Source: a virus
Length of the DNA stretch: 33,145 bases
Virus record (IMG/VR): IMGVR_UViG_3300034102_002582
Span: 1 to 33,145 of that record
Strand: one strand, 5' to 3'
Below, piece by piece: positions 1-8,309 of this stretch (within the stretch, counting starts at the first letter, position 1; every line of letters begins with the position of its first letter). The notes under the pieces are model-generated. The model was not told where the DNA came from. It did not search any database and saw only the letters and a list, made by a program, of their open reading frames with translations. A program made the position numbers and the translations under genes.

Positions 1-3000
1 ATGTTACTCCTAAACCAAGATTTACTGCTTCGCCTAATCCTAAAAATGTAAATATAACTTCGTCATTAATTGGATCTCGTCCTATTGTAACGCCTCTTTG
101 TAAAATTGGATTGTCTCCTGCAGAATCTAGTTTACGATAAAAAATAGCTTTTGGTAAATTTTGTAACCAAGAGTGGATCCCTTTTAATTCAGACAATGGT
201 GCATTCTGAGACTGTGTCCCAGAAGAAGCAAACATAAATAATTTACGATTAATTGCATCAAAAAAGTAAACTCCTGTATCAGTAGCTTTAACTCCCCATT
301 GATGTATGCTTCCATTTGTTTTAGAAAAATATTGATGCTTTCCAAAACCTTGACCTGTTCCAAGTTGAGTAGGCACTCCGTCAGCAGTAGTAGTGATAGC
401 AGCTCTGTTAATAGCATAAGCGCCAAACCCTCGATCTTGGAAGAAGTAAACAGTATCTTTGTAATTTAGAATTTTATTAATGGGGCCGTAGTCATCTATG
501 TCGTAAAAATTATTAACTCCGAATTTAGTCCAAGAGTCTATTGTTTCATCGTTAATTTTAACATTAGACAAATAAGCTCTAATGTCATTTACTTTACAAT
601 CTTTAATATTTTCGGGCTCTATTACAAAAGTTACTTCTTGATTTTCTCTAGTATACAAAGGATTGTAAGCATACATGCTTAAACTTTTTCCATATGTAGT
701 ACGACTATTATCATTTTCTTGTCGAAGTATTACTGAATCTACTATGCTGTTATAAGTGTAAAATACTCCAGTTCTTAAAGTTGCTCCGTAAGCTAGCTCT
801 AAATTCATTACAGTTTCTACAGGAAACACATCTGTTCTTGATCCTGCTCTCCCGTAGTATTTATCTAAATTTGAAAAAGTCCGCTCAAAAAATGCTGGAT
901 CTAGTGGAATAGTTCCTGTTTGACAAGTAAACATTGTTACAAATATATCTCCGCCAAATACTTTTGGACTAGTATTTGCCAGTTCAATAGCAGGAGAAGC
1001 TCCTATAAAAGTATTTCCTTCTAAGGCACTAGTACTATATCCACCGTATACTTCTTGTTTAGGTAAAACTAAATCTAATATAGGGTAATATTCATTAATA
1101 GCGCTGTTAGGATTAGTACCATATAAAGCTTGAATTCCTCCAGGTATACTTGTATTATTTGCTATTCTAAAAAAATCTGTAGGAGCTGAAGTTATAGTAT
1201 TATTAGTTAATGGATCATTAAAAAATTGATTGGTAAGTGCTAATAAACTACGACCCCCTTTTGTAACTTCTGCTATACTTTGGATAATATTACCTCCATT
1301 CGGATCATTAAGATGATCGCTGCCGTCTAGGGTATTATCTATAGCCCAATAATTTCTCATATGGTAGCCTCCAGAAGTACCAGTATTCCATAATGGAGTT
1401 ACTACTGCTTGAAAATCTGTATTATCAGGCATAGAATAAAAAGCAGTTTCTTTTAACTTTTTAATATTTTCTATGCTGTTATAATTAATAGCTACGCTTC
1501 TGCAATATTTTTTTCTAACATCTACAGCTGTTTTTGCTAAATCTTCTCCAGTTAGATCAACAAAAATAGGAGTACCTGCTTCATTGTCTGCTGGAAAATT
1601 TTGATATACTCCTGTACCTGCAAGAGGTGTTCCAGAAGCGGCACTTGGGCTATAAAGTGTAACTCCATCAAATGCACCTGTCATTAATAAACAAGGATTG
1701 CCACTTTGCTGAGAAGCAAGATTTCTATAGTTTTCAAAATTAAATGAAAGTTCTGGAGCATAAAATCCTATAAACTGAGATTTCATTAAATAGTCTCCCG
1801 TAGAAGCAGGTAAAGTATTAAAAGTATTTTCACTGTCTCCTAGTAATGCAAAACTATGAGGGAATCTACTAGGAGAACCAAATACTCTAGAGTTTGGCAG
1901 AATATGAAGAACATTAGTATTGTTTCCATAACCAACTGCTCTAAAATCAAAACTTCCTACGGGACTCTGGATATTATTAAAAAAGAAGCTTTTCATGATA
2001 CCTTGCATAGCACGGCGTCTGTCTGCATCAGTTCTTTTAACTCTTACTATTTGATAGCTTTCTATTGTGTTAAAAATACTAGGACAAGAACTAAAATCTA
2101 TAGTAAACTCAATTCCCATAGAATATCCAATTGTATTTCTATTATTAGTTGGATCTGCTTGTGCTATTGGCCAGTACTTAGTTCCTGATATATTTACTGT
2201 TGAATCTTCTTCAGAAATATCAGGAAACTTAATATCGCCTATATACTCTACAAAAGTTGCTTCCCCTTTATTTGTATAGAAAATAATTCCAAATCTATAA
2301 GTCTCTCCTCTTTTATATCCACGAAGTAATCCTGATATAAACGGTGATGCATTATTAGGAAACGTAGTATTAGCGTAAGTTCCATAGCCATCATTTAAAT
2401 CATGGGTTAAAGTAAAATCTGGAGTATTACTTACATTAGCAAACCCTCCTTGTCCAGTTGCTTTTTCACCGTCTAAAGTAAAAGGTTCTAAATGAAATTT
2501 ATAACTAATATTCAGACCTTCTCCTCCTAAAGTAGCTCCATCTGATTGATATCTATATTGTTCATTTATATGCCAATTAGTATCCCAGTGAGCATCTTTG
2601 TTATATAAAATATTAAAAGCATTATTAAGATTGTTTCCACTTGGGTCTAATGGACTAGGATCAATGGGATTAGGAGGAGTTATTATTCCTCCTATATTTC
2701 TATACCTTCTAGTTTTAGCATCAAAAGTTTCTCCTGCAGATAATAAATCATTAAGACTAATAGATGATCCTTTTATATTAGCTATTACTAGTGAACTATC
2801 TTTTTGTGTAATAGTTTTAGGAGTTTTAAAAGGATGATTTTTAATAGTAAACTCTAAAAGATCAATTGGAAAAGTATTTCCTTCATTTCCAGTATATGTA
2901 AATGTAATAGGAGAAGACGGAGTAATAGTCTGTTCTTCTACTGATAAAACTAAAGGAGTCGAGTTTAAAGTTTCATGGTAAATAACAATAAATTCGATCT

Positions 3001-3790
3001 TGTAAAAATCTTGATAATCAGTTGTGTCAAGTTCTATTTGAATACCTTTTCCTGAATTAATAGTATTACCATCTCCATTATACTGAGCAGATTGTCCTAA
3101 TGTTTCAGAATCTGAAACAATGTGAATAATATTTCCAGGAGGAGCTATTAAAGTTTCTTTACCATCTAAAGTTTTTAATCGATAACTTACTTGATATAAA
3201 CCAGTAGCTAGACTGCCGCTAGTTATAATTTTTAATAATGGTTGTTTATAAATTATATCTGGAAAAATATCTACTTGTCCTACAGGGAAAGTTTCTAAAT
3301 CAGGCTCTTCTAGATTAATTGTTCTAAAATAATTATTATAATCACTCCAATAAACTCTTTGAACGCAATCTGTTTCGTAGCGACCTAAAGCTTCAATAGG
3401 CCATTCTTTTTTAAAACTTAATTGAGGATTGTAATATTTTAAACTAGGAAATCCAGGTAAAATATCTCTAGTCGCAGTATCATATTGCACATCATAAATC
3501 CAACCTTGTGCCCCAGAGTCATCTGCTACAAAAAGTATAATTCTGTTTCTTATAGTAGTGTATCCTATAATTTCTGGATTAACAGCAGTCCAAGAATTAC
3601 TATTGAAAGTTCCCGAAGTAGGAATAGTAAACATTTGTTTATTGCCTTTGATATTAGTCCATGCTCCCATAGACTCTCCGCTTGTAGTTGTTATCCTAAT
3701 ATCAACGGCATCAATATAAAAACTAGCTGCTATACTATCGTAAGCAGTGTCTTTATTTAATCCTTGGTATGTGTTAATATGTCTTTCCAT
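1..3790 (-). CDS. Muzzle/tail-end structural protein, crAss-like (partial, runs off left edge)
   Basis: An uninterrupted minus-strand frame of 1,263 codons runs from the ATG at 3790 to the window edge without a stop, so the C-terminus is missing. The protein starts MERHINTYQGLNKDTAYD and is rich in Asn, Thr, Tyr and Gly, as expected for beta-rich virion proteins. Near the left edge it carries GVYFFDAINRKLFMF followed by LSELKGIHSWLQN, a pattern I associate with the very large conserved tail proteins of crAss-like phages (the muzzle protein at the distal end of the short tail). The start ATG shares one base with the TAA stop of the upstream gene (TAATG), so translation is probably coupled. It is the last gene of the visible late array. 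The role in the tail channel is inferred from family and position; the size and single frame are seen directly. A non-muzzle tail stabilisation protein is the main alternative. Confidence 0.8.
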   Translation of the reverse strand, partial: MERHINTYQGLNKDTAYDSIAASFYIDAVDIRITTTSGESMGAWTNIKGNKQMFTIPTSGTFNSNSWTAVNPEIIGYTTIRNRIILFVADDSGAQGWIYDVQYDTATRDILPGFPSLKYYNPQLSFKKEWPIEALGRYETDCVQRVYWSDYNNYFRTINLEEPDLETFPVGQVDIFPDIIYKQPLLKIITSGSLATGLYQVSYRLKTLDGKETLIAPPGNIIHIVSDSETLGQSAQYNGDGNTINSGKGIQIELDTTDYQDFYKIEFIVIYHETLNSTPLVLSVEEQTITPSSPITFTYTGNEGNTFPIDLLEFTIKNHPFKTPKTITQKDSSLVIANIKGSSISLNDLLSAGETFDAKTRRYRNIGGIITPPNPIDPSPLDPSGNNLNNAFNILYNKDAHWDTNWHINEQYRYQSDGATLGGEGLNISYKFHLEPFTLDGEKATGQGGFANVSNTPDFTLTHDLNDGYGTYANTTFPNNASPFISGLLRGYKRGETYRFGIIFYTNKGEATFVEYIGDIKFPDISEEDSTVNISGTKYWPIAQADPTNNRNTIGYSMGIEFTIDFSSCPSIFNTIESYQIVRVKRTDADRRRAMQGIMKSFFFNNIQSPVGSFDFRAVGYGNNTNVLHILPNSRVFGSPSRFPHSFALLGDSENTFNTLPASTGDYLMKSQFIGFYAPELSFNFENYRNLASQQSGNPCLLMTGAFDGVTLYSPSAASGTPLAGTGVYQNFPADNEAGTPIFVDLTGEDLAKTAVDVRKKYCRSVAINYNSIENIKKLKETAFYSMPDNTDFQAVVTPLWNTGTSGGYHMRNYWAIDNTLDGSDHLNDPNGGNIIQSIAEVTKGGRSLLALTNQFFNDPLTNNTITSAPTDFFRIANNTSIPGGIQALYGTNPNSAINEYYPILDLVLPKQEVYGGYSTSALEGNTFIGASPAIELANTSPKVFGGDIFVTMFTCQTGTIPLDPAFFERTFSNLDKYYGRAGSRTDVFPVETVMNLELAYGATLRTGVFYTYNSIVDSVILRQENDNSRTTYGKSLSMYAYNPLYTRENQEVTFVIEPENIKDCKVNDIRAYLSNVKINDETIDSWTKFGVNNFYDIDDYGPINKILNYKDTVYFFQDRGFGAYAINRAAITTTADGVPTQLGTGQGFGKHQYFSKTNGSIHQWGVKATDTGVYFFDAINRKLFMFASSGTQSQNAPLSELKGIHSWLQNLPKAIFYRKLDSAGDNPILQRGVTIGRDPINDEVIFTFLGLGEAVNLGLGVT

Positions 3791-4632
3791 TATGGAGTAT
3801 TAGATGGTATAACCGTCGCTGGATTAGGTCCTTGTGCATCCGCAGAAAGAGAATTTATAGTAGATACAAGAGCCACTCCTGATTTAGGTCTAAACTTACG
3901 TTGTTCAGGAAGTTGCATATTGGCAAAGAAACTTGCATGTGCTTGAAGATCTGGAATAGTTCTTACTACAGAGTTTTTAACAGATTCTGCTTCGTCTACG
4001 CCGTTCCATTGTTTAGCATGGTTAACTGCTTGTGCAAAATACCAATCACGATCACGCTCGATAATTTGATATTTATCTCCAGCAAGTTCATTTCTAATCC
4101 AAAGCTTTCTAGCAATTTTGTGGGCTATATAATGAGCTCCTGCTTCCATCCATTGCTGCTCTGCAGGAATAGTAGGATAGCCGCAATCGTCGGTAGGTAT
4201 AGCAGAGTAGCTCATTGCCATGAATCCTTCATTAAAAGAAGGAAAAATGTAACCAGTACCTACTGTATAAGTTTCACGAGATTCTGTTGTATAGTCTCTT
4301 GTATCATGATGATACCGTTTATGAAAGTAATCAGTTTTCCAACGCATTGGATACAGTCTACCTTTTCCACATTCAGCTTCTTCTAAATTAGCGACTCCGA
4401 CTAAGTGAGCAGTTTGGCCAATTTTGTATAAATCAAAAGGAAGATCTCCACGACCGTCGCACGCGTGTATGTAAGCAATCTTTTCTTCCATTACTACTCC
4501 TACGTTAGTATGGGCCATAAACTCAGCCAACCATTCTATCCCTTCTTCATCATGGATATCATAGTTAAAGCCGAAATCCCTGATAACTTTATCAAGGATT
4601 GCTTTGTATGAAACGGTCTTTCCTGCGTACAT
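3790..4632 (-). CDS. Conserved crAss-like tail/ring structural protein
   Basis: 280 residues, starting MYAGKTVSYKAILDKVIRDF. The order of motifs matches a conserved crAss-like virion family that sits between the IHF-like gene and the muzzle gene: an N-terminal helical part, then DGRGDLPFDLYKIGQ (about 58-72), then GYIFPSFNEGFMAMSYSAIPTDDCGYPTIP (positions about 127-156, key part AIPTD.GYP.IP), then a helical C-terminal half with KLWIRNELAGDKY. There are no membrane segments or enzyme motifs. The last ~40 residues are low in complexity (Ser, Ala, Pro). The stop overlaps the start of the muzzle-like gene by one base, and its own start overlaps the stop of the 90-residue gene upstream. It is most likely a ring or connector protein of the short tail. 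The family match is from memory of the motif pattern, so the exact ring position is not known. Confidence 0.75.
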   Translation of the reverse strand: MYAGKTVSYKAILDKVIRDFGFNYDIHDEEGIEWLAEFMAHTNVGVVMEEKIAYIHACDGRGDLPFDLYKIGQTAHLVGVANLEEAECGKGRLYPMRWKTDYFHKRYHHDTRDYTTESRETYTVGTGYIFPSFNEGFMAMSYSAIPTDDCGYPTIPAEQQWMEAGAHYIAHKIARKLWIRNELAGDKYQIIERDRDWYFAQAVNHAKQWNGVDEAESVKNSVVRTIPDLQAHASFFANMQLPEQRKFRPKSGVALVSTINSLSADAQGPNPATVIPSNTP

Positions 4633-4904
4633 TACATTAGTCCTTTAAGCACTGATTCTAATCTTTCAGCAATTCCTGCAGAAGACTCATCTTTTATAGG
4701 ATTTTCGGTAGAAACAGATTTCTCAGTTTTCCATTCCCATTCTCCTTTGTCATTTTTACAACGACATTCTTTTGTAATAATATATCCTCCATCAACTTGT
4801 TCAATACGAGTTTCTTCAGAAGATCCATCTTCAAATTCTTTGCGTTTAATTGTAACAGTAGTTTCTACTTCTTTACTTCCTGTTGACATGATCATATCAT
4901 CCAT
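4632..4904 (-). CDS. Small hypothetical protein in tail module
   Basis: 90 residues, acidic and lysine-rich, starting MDDMIMSTGSKEVETTV. The first half alternates hydrophobic and charged residues (TTVTIKRKEF, GGYIITKECRCK), which suggests a small beta-sheet. A CRC motif lies near residue 47, and the C-terminal 15 residues (AGIAERLESVLKGLM) should form an amphipathic helix. I do not recognise a family. It overlaps the end of the IHF-like gene by 8 bp and the next gene by 1 bp, so it is embedded in the translationally coupled tail module and is probably expressed with it. The start could also be the internal Met at residue 4 or 6. The tight overlaps on both sides make it a real gene; its function is not visible. 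Confidence 0.65.
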   Translation of the reverse strand: MDDMIMSTGSKEVETTVTIKRKEFEDGSSEETRIEQVDGGYIITKECRCKNDKGEWEWKTEKSVSTENPIKDESSAGIAERLESVLKGLM

Positions 4905-5439
4905 AATAAAAAACTTTACGATTAGGGTCTTTAACTACTTGAGCAATAAGTCTTAAATATTGTCTCGAAGCTTTAAAGTTATAAAATGTTTTGTAACGTA
5001 ACGACACTGTCATATTATCCCAATGATGAGAATAAAACTCTTGACTGCTATGTTCGTTTTCGTGGTATATTAAAGGTTTGTTTTCAATTTCTGTAATTTC
5101 CTGACGAGTTAATTCAGGATATTTAGTATGCCAGTTTGCCCAAGTAGCTTCCCAGTTTACCTTTAAACTTTTGTACTTTTCACCGTTCTTATTAAAAAAC
5201 TTAAGTGGATTACTCTTTACTCTTAGTTTTCCTAGTTTATTTAATTTTAATTCTAAACCTTCAGTTACAATAGCATTACTGTATTTGTCTAGAAGCTCTT
5301 TAATAAAATGATTATAGACTTTTTTATCTACAATAGACTCTTTAGCATTTTGTTTATAAAACGCAAAGAAAGCGTCTTTTTTGACACTTCCTGTATTCTT
5401 GCCTTTGCCTCTTTGAAGATATGTGTTATTCTTTTTCAC
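4897..5439 (-). CDS. IHF/HU-like protein of crAss-like phages
   Basis: 180 residues. The segment KKVYNHFIKELLDKYSNAIV (about 40-59) followed by EGLELKLNKLGKLRVKSNP (about 61-79) has the helix-helix-beta pattern of HU/IHF proteins, with LGKLRVK standing in for the canonical GFGSF.V.. strand and an Asn-Pro at the point where HU/IHF arms turn. Crassvirales carry conserved IHF-like genes beside their tail genes, and this one sits in that position. After the HU-like part come a tryptophan-rich stretch (VNWEATWANWHTKYP) and a basic aromatic C-terminus, both longer than a bacterial HU of about 90 residues. It is likely to bind or bend DNA, perhaps during packaging or at the tail-head junction. The family is fairly secure and the role is inferred. 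The start lies inside the upstream gene (14-bp overlap). Confidence 0.7.
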   Translation of the reverse strand: MKKNNTYLQRGKGKNTGSVKKDAFFAFYKQNAKESIVDKKVYNHFIKELLDKYSNAIVTEGLELKLNKLGKLRVKSNPLKFFNKNGEKYKSLKVNWEATWANWHTKYPELTRQEITEIENKPLIYHENEHSSQEFYSHHWDNMTVSLRYKTFYNFKASRQYLRLIAQVVKDPNRKVFYYG

Positions 5440-6142
5440 GAGGTCCCATTAATGGTTGATCTGCTCTTTGATCTTCTGCGTTAATAGAATCATCATAAAC
5501 CTGAGTACCTTTTTGCATTAGTTGCTGTAAAATATACGGCTTAATGTAACTCCAAGTCCATTGATTCATCGGATACGGATCAGAAGGTTTCCAACAAGTT
5601 TGTTTTGTTTCGCAATTAATATACTCTCCTAGAGCAGTAGGGTCTTCAAAAATTCCTCTTACTGTGATAGCTTTTATTAAGTTCACAGTAGGATTTTTGC
5701 TAAAAACGTACATGTAGCCATCATAAAGAAAACCGTACACAGCATTGTGTGTAGTTCTTCCATTACCTGCATAAGGCACTCTAGAATAATCGATTAGTAA
5801 AAACCTAGGTTGTAGTATGTCAGCAGGACCTACTGATGTAATGCCTTTAGTAAAGAAAAATTCTATAGTGTTAGGAATTTTCTTTTTTGTTCTTAAAACT
5901 TTACATCCAGTAGAAATAGGTACACAACATTGTATTGGATCCACTAGTTCTAACTCCATGCATTCTAAAGTTTGAATCACATAAGGATCTACGCTCCTAT
6001 TTTTATTATACTCATTACGTAACCATAAGGCTCTTTGCTCATTAATAAAATCTGTGTACATCTCATAAGAGTATGAAGACTCTACTGAGTTTATAGCGAG
6101 CATCTCGTCTATCTGAGCGTGGTAATCGTATAGAGACAGCAT
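5426..6142 (-). CDS. Conserved crAss-like ring/tail structural protein
   Basis: 238 residues. It has the ordered motifs of a widely conserved crAss-like virion protein: INEQRALWLRNEYNKNRSVD (about 33-52), then LECMELELVDPIQCC and GCKVLRTKKKIPNTIEF (about 58-95), then the RVPYAGNGR loop and NAVYGFLYDGYMYV strand, then VRGIFEDPTALGEY. The first part is helical and the middle is beta-rich, which fits a ring or tail-stabilising protein that stacks under the portal. It lies directly before the IHF-like gene, as is usual in this phage order. A TATATTTG box (a match to the Bacteroidota -7 element) lies 5 nt before the ATG. I am confident of the family and less sure which ring of the tail it forms. 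Confidence 0.8.
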   Translation of the reverse strand: MLSLYDYHAQIDEMLAINSVESSYSYEMYTDFINEQRALWLRNEYNKNRSVDPYVIQTLECMELELVDPIQCCVPISTGCKVLRTKKKIPNTIEFFFTKGITSVGPADILQPRFLLIDYSRVPYAGNGRTTHNAVYGFLYDGYMYVFSKNPTVNLIKAITVRGIFEDPTALGEYINCETKQTCWKPSDPYPMNQWTWSYIKPYILQQLMQKGTQVYDDSINAEDQRADQPLMGPREKE

Positions 6143-6166
6143 AATAACAAATATACAATAAATTTT

Positions 6167-6307
6167 TTATCTACCTTGGGCTTTATAAGTCTTCTTGTAG
6201 TTCTTAGACGTTTTACACTTAGATATCTTTGTCTTCGCGTGTACGCCTGGGCGAGAGACTTTTACTTTAGCCTTTCTACCAATCGATGTTGAGTTAGCTT
6301 TAGCCAT
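6167..6307 (-). CDS. Small, highly basic conserved phage protein (46 aa)
   Basis: 46 residues, starting [18 protein letters not shown] and ending KNYKKTYKAQGR. About a third of the residues are Lys or Arg. The pattern (basic repeat, GVHAKTK, SKNYKK.Y..QGR at the C-terminus) is one I associate with a small basic protein found in crAss-like and other Bacteroidota phages, usually in the tail or packaging region. The ATG shares a base with the TAA stop of the M15 peptidase (TAATG), so it is coupled to the lysis genes although it leads into the tail module. The basic, unstructured composition suggests nucleic-acid binding, for example DNA condensation or packaging. It lacks a membrane segment, so a holin role is unlikely. 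Confidence 0.75.
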   Translation of the reverse strand: MAKANSTSIGRKAKVKVSRPGVHAKTKISKCKTSKNYKKTYKAQGR

Positions 6308-6774
6308 TATTCTTTTATTTCAAAGTGCATCCAATCATAGTCTTTTTCTACTCCTAAAGAAATAAATCCATGTTTGTAGAAAATATCAATCATTGATTTG
6401 TATTCAGGTCTAGCAAAACGTGCAGTACGTTTTGTTTCTTTTAGAGTATTTCTAGCAGGATCAAGATCTATTGCAATACCCCATGCATGCTTGCTCCAGG
6501 AAGTTCCTCCACGCATTTTGCGGTAGTTAAAACATCCTCCATATAGATCTATTCCTAATGCTTTTATTTGTGCAGAGCCATAGTGAGACAAAATATCATT
6601 AAATACAGCAAGAAGATTATCTGCTATATCTTTATGACATCTTACTCTACTTGTTGTAGTATCAGTATCCCATGCTATGCGCAATGGATAAGGACATATA
6701 ATTGTGGTTAAATAACCTGCTCCTGTTTCGTTAGGCTTGCCGTATTTAGCTATTGCCTGCGCTGTCGTCATCAT
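6307..6774 (-). CDS. M15-family peptidoglycan peptidase (endolysin)
   Basis: 155 residues with the zinc-peptidase M15 signature. [12 protein letters not shown] supplies two ligands (His96 and Asp103, spacing H-x6-D) and DWMHFE near the C-terminus supplies the third ligand (His150), followed by acidic Glu152. The family cleaves peptidoglycan stem peptides (L-Ala-D-Glu or D-Ala-D-Ala type bonds). There is no signal peptide, so it needs a holin to cross the inner membrane. The gene start lies 29 bp inside the upstream holin gene, the classic coupling of holin and endolysin. A second, different M15 enzyme lies at 7557-8018. The precise bond cleaved cannot be told from sequence. A structural tail-associated hydrolase is possible but less likely given the holin overlap. 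Confidence 0.88.
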   Translation of the reverse strand: MMTTAQAIAKYGKPNETGAGYLTTIICPYPLRIAWDTDTTTSRVRCHKDIADNLLAVFNDILSHYGSAQIKALGIDLYGGCFNYRKMRGGTSWSKHAWGIAIDLDPARNTLKETKRTARFARPEYKSMIDIFYKHGFISLGVEKDYDWMHFEIKE

Positions 6775-7297
6775 TTTTTTTCTCGTCTTGATTTATTTTT
6801 AAAATACTACTAAGCTGAGAAATAAGAGGTAAAAAATTTCCCCAACCCAATCTCACAAAGTTCTCTAAATTAGAGATAAAAAGCTGTAGTATAATAAAGT
6901 TGTAAAATAAATAGTGAAGCCAATCGTAGATATTAAATTGAAATCCTAGAAAACCTTTGTTGGGAATATATTTTGCTGCAAGGTTAGAACAAATAATAAA
7001 CACCATGTAGATAAAAAGTTTTAACCAACCTTTTTGGAATTTTTCAGAAGAGAATCCTTTACCTTCTTTAATCGATGCTCTTATGCCTGTAAAAAGTTCT
7101 AGACCAAATAAAATAATAATTAAAATTCCTACAGGAATAGTAATGCCCATAATAGCTTCAAAGTAGTAAGCGGTAGAAGCTGCTACAGAACTGATTCCTA
7201 AAGCTATAGGCAAACTGTTAGGATGAAAGGTACTATCAATTAAATGACTTCCGTTGTTGTATCCACTTACTTTTGCTATACTTTCTAAAACTTTCAT
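6746..7297 (-). CDS. Phage holin, Phage_holin_4-like
   Basis: 183 residues with three or four hydrophobic segments: about 30-50 ([20 protein letters not shown]), 52-68 ([17 protein letters not shown]), about 90-107 ([17 protein letters not shown]) and about 124-142 ([18 protein letters not shown]). The ELFTGI.AS..EG motif after the second segment is typical of the Phage_holin_4 (toxin secretion/holin) family, where a D/E-x-x-TG motif precedes a basic loop. The C-terminus is charged and acidic ([11 protein letters not shown]), as is common for cytoplasmic holin tails. It overlaps the downstream M15 endolysin by 29 bp. The expected role is inner-membrane pore formation that releases the endolysin. 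The family is well supported. Confidence 0.85.
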   Translation of the reverse strand: MKVLESIAKVSGYNNGSHLIDSTFHPNSLPIALGISSVAASTAYYFEAIMGITIPVGILIIILFGLELFTGIRASIKEGKGFSSEKFQKGWLKLFIYMVFIICSNLAAKYIPNKGFLGFQFNIYDWLHYLFYNFIILQLFISNLENFVRLGWGNFLPLISQLSSILKINQDEKKNDDDSAGNS

Positions 7298-7327
7298 GGT
7301 CTAAAAAATTTTAACCGTAAAGATATA

Positions 7328-7552
7328 CTATTTTTCTAAATCTTCTTTATCTTCTACTGTTAATTGAGACAGCGCTGCCGCTACTCCTCCTGCGGTTACT
7401 AAGTATCCTCCTAATGTTACTAGAGTAACGGGCAAGGTTATAGGCGCAGCTATAAGCACGCCTCCTACTGCTCCTGCTACCAAACCCACCTTTTGTATCT
7501 TTTTCCAAAATGTTGGAGTTTTAGAACTCCATCTGTCTTTAAGTGTTTTCAT
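7328..7552 (-). CDS. Small Gly/Ala-rich membrane protein, candidate second holin
   Basis: 74 residues. A basic N-terminus (MKTLKDRWSSKTPTFWKKIQK) is followed by a Gly/Ala/Leu/Val/Thr-rich hydrophobic stretch of about 40 residues (about 23-64, starting GLVAGAVGGVLIAAP), interrupted by Pro residues and enough for one long or two short membrane passes. An acidic tail (VEDKEDLEK) ends it. Small size, a basic head, a glycine-rich membrane part and a place between an M15 peptidase and a holin fit a small holin, pinholin or antiholin. No family is recognised with certainty. Its first 19 nt are identical to the start of the gene at 9435-9671, but the rest differs. Confidence 0.7.
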   Translation of the reverse strand: MKTLKDRWSSKTPTFWKKIQKVGLVAGAVGGVLIAAPITLPVTLVTLGGYLVTAGGVAAALSQLTVEDKEDLEK

Positions 7553-7556
7553 TTTT

Positions 7557-8018
7557 TTACTTATACGGTAAATAAGAAGTTCCCTTAGCTGACTTAACTG
7601 CTTTTAGAATTTGTTTACGTTGTTTGCCTGTAGACTCATAAGATACATGAACCCAGTCAGGATTAGTATCAGTTCCAAACTCCCAAATCATTTGGTCAAA
7701 ATTCAAATTATCTTTGATATAGTTAAAGATTTGAGCATTGGTTACTGATGTACCATCCATATCAATATCAATCGCTTCACCAGAACAATGCTGTGAGGAC
7801 AAACTTCCCCCGACAGCAGTATTGAGAGCTTTGCTTCTGTAGCCAGATGAGATATGAATTGGAACTCCAAAGTGTTCTCTAATTGGTTGGAATACATTCT
7901 CAGCCAATAATTTAAAGTTCTCAATATGCTCTGGTGTAGGCATATTACTAATTCCTTTTCTTTTAGCAGTTTCTGATCTCATTACTTCTGCTAATGCTAA
8001 ATTTTTACTTAGTTGCAT
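7557..8018 (-). CDS. Peptidase M15A-like peptidoglycan hydrolase (second M15 enzyme)
   Basis: 153 residues. The M15A pattern is complete: ISSGYRSKALNTAVGG (about 57-71), SSQHCSGEAIDID with ligands His77 and Asp84, and DWVHVSY with ligand His124. Many Bacteroidota phages carry this family as an endolysin or virion-associated hydrolase. There is no signal peptide. The leader contains ACAAAGTAAA just before the ATG, also seen before the capsid gene and the 434-residue virion gene, which hints at high expression. The gene sits between two small membrane proteins (89 and 74 residues). Having two M15 enzymes of different subfamilies within 1.3 kb is unusual. They could cleave different bonds, or one could act during entry; the sequence does not decide. 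Confidence 0.88.
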   Translation of the reverse strand: MQLSKNLALAEVMRSETAKRKGISNMPTPEHIENFKLLAENVFQPIREHFGVPIHISSGYRSKALNTAVGGSLSSQHCSGEAIDIDMDGTSVTNAQIFNYIKDNLNFDQMIWEFGTDTNPDWVHVSYESTGKQRKQILKAVKSAKGTSYLPYK

Positions 8019-8036
8019 TTTACTTTGTTTTTATTG

Positions 8037-8306
8037 TTAGTCAATTACTTCTTCTGAAGCTTCTTCTTTATTCTCTTTTTTGCTTGACATGATTCTACCA
8101 ACAGTTGTAATTCCAAATGCTCCAAGAGTAATAATCATAAATCCATCAAAGATAAACTCTTTTATGACAAGTTCTTTACCCCAAATACCTGTAACTACAT
8201 CAACTATTAAAATAAACACCATAGCAAAGAATGCTACTACTCCTACAAAAGTTTGTTCATTTATCTCATTAGCATCTGATACTAATTCTTTAAAAATTTT
8301 TTTCAT
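8037..8306 (-). CDS. Two-TM small membrane protein, candidate holin
   Basis: 89 residues. Two hydrophobic helices are visible: about 19-41 (TFVGVVAFFAMVFILIVDVVTGI) and about 51-74 (EFIFDGFMIITLGAFGITTVGRIM). They are joined by a short charged turn and followed by a Lys/Glu-rich tail (SSKKENKEEASEEVID). This size and topology (both ends cytoplasmic) fit class II holins. The D-x-x-TG motif at the end of helix 1 (DVVTG) is like that of other Bacteroidota phage holins. It begins three bases after the stop of the tandem-PAS membrane protein, so the two are surely co-translated. Its second helix resembles the last helix of the PAS protein (F.....L..AF.I.G.IM then a charged tail). Holin is an inference from topology and place. 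Confidence 0.72.
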   Translation of the reverse strand: MKKIFKELVSDANEINEQTFVGVVAFFAMVFILIVDVVTGIWGKELVIKEFIFDGFMIITLGAFGITTVGRIMSSKKENKEEASEEVID

Positions 8307-8309
8307 AAT

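Noticed and set aside
1856-2279. Plus-strand open frames within the muzzle-like gene region
   Set aside because: They lie antisense to an uninterrupted 1,263-codon minus-strand frame, have no start context and low-complexity products.
3901-4386. 161-codon plus-strand frame
   Set aside because: Antisense to a conserved crAss-like tail gene; Ser/Phe/Cys-rich product is typical of the reverse strand of an AT-rich gene.
6746-6774. Frameshift fusing the holin and the M15 endolysin
   Set aside because: Each has a complete domain and its own start; the 29-bp overlap is usual for holin-endolysin pairs.
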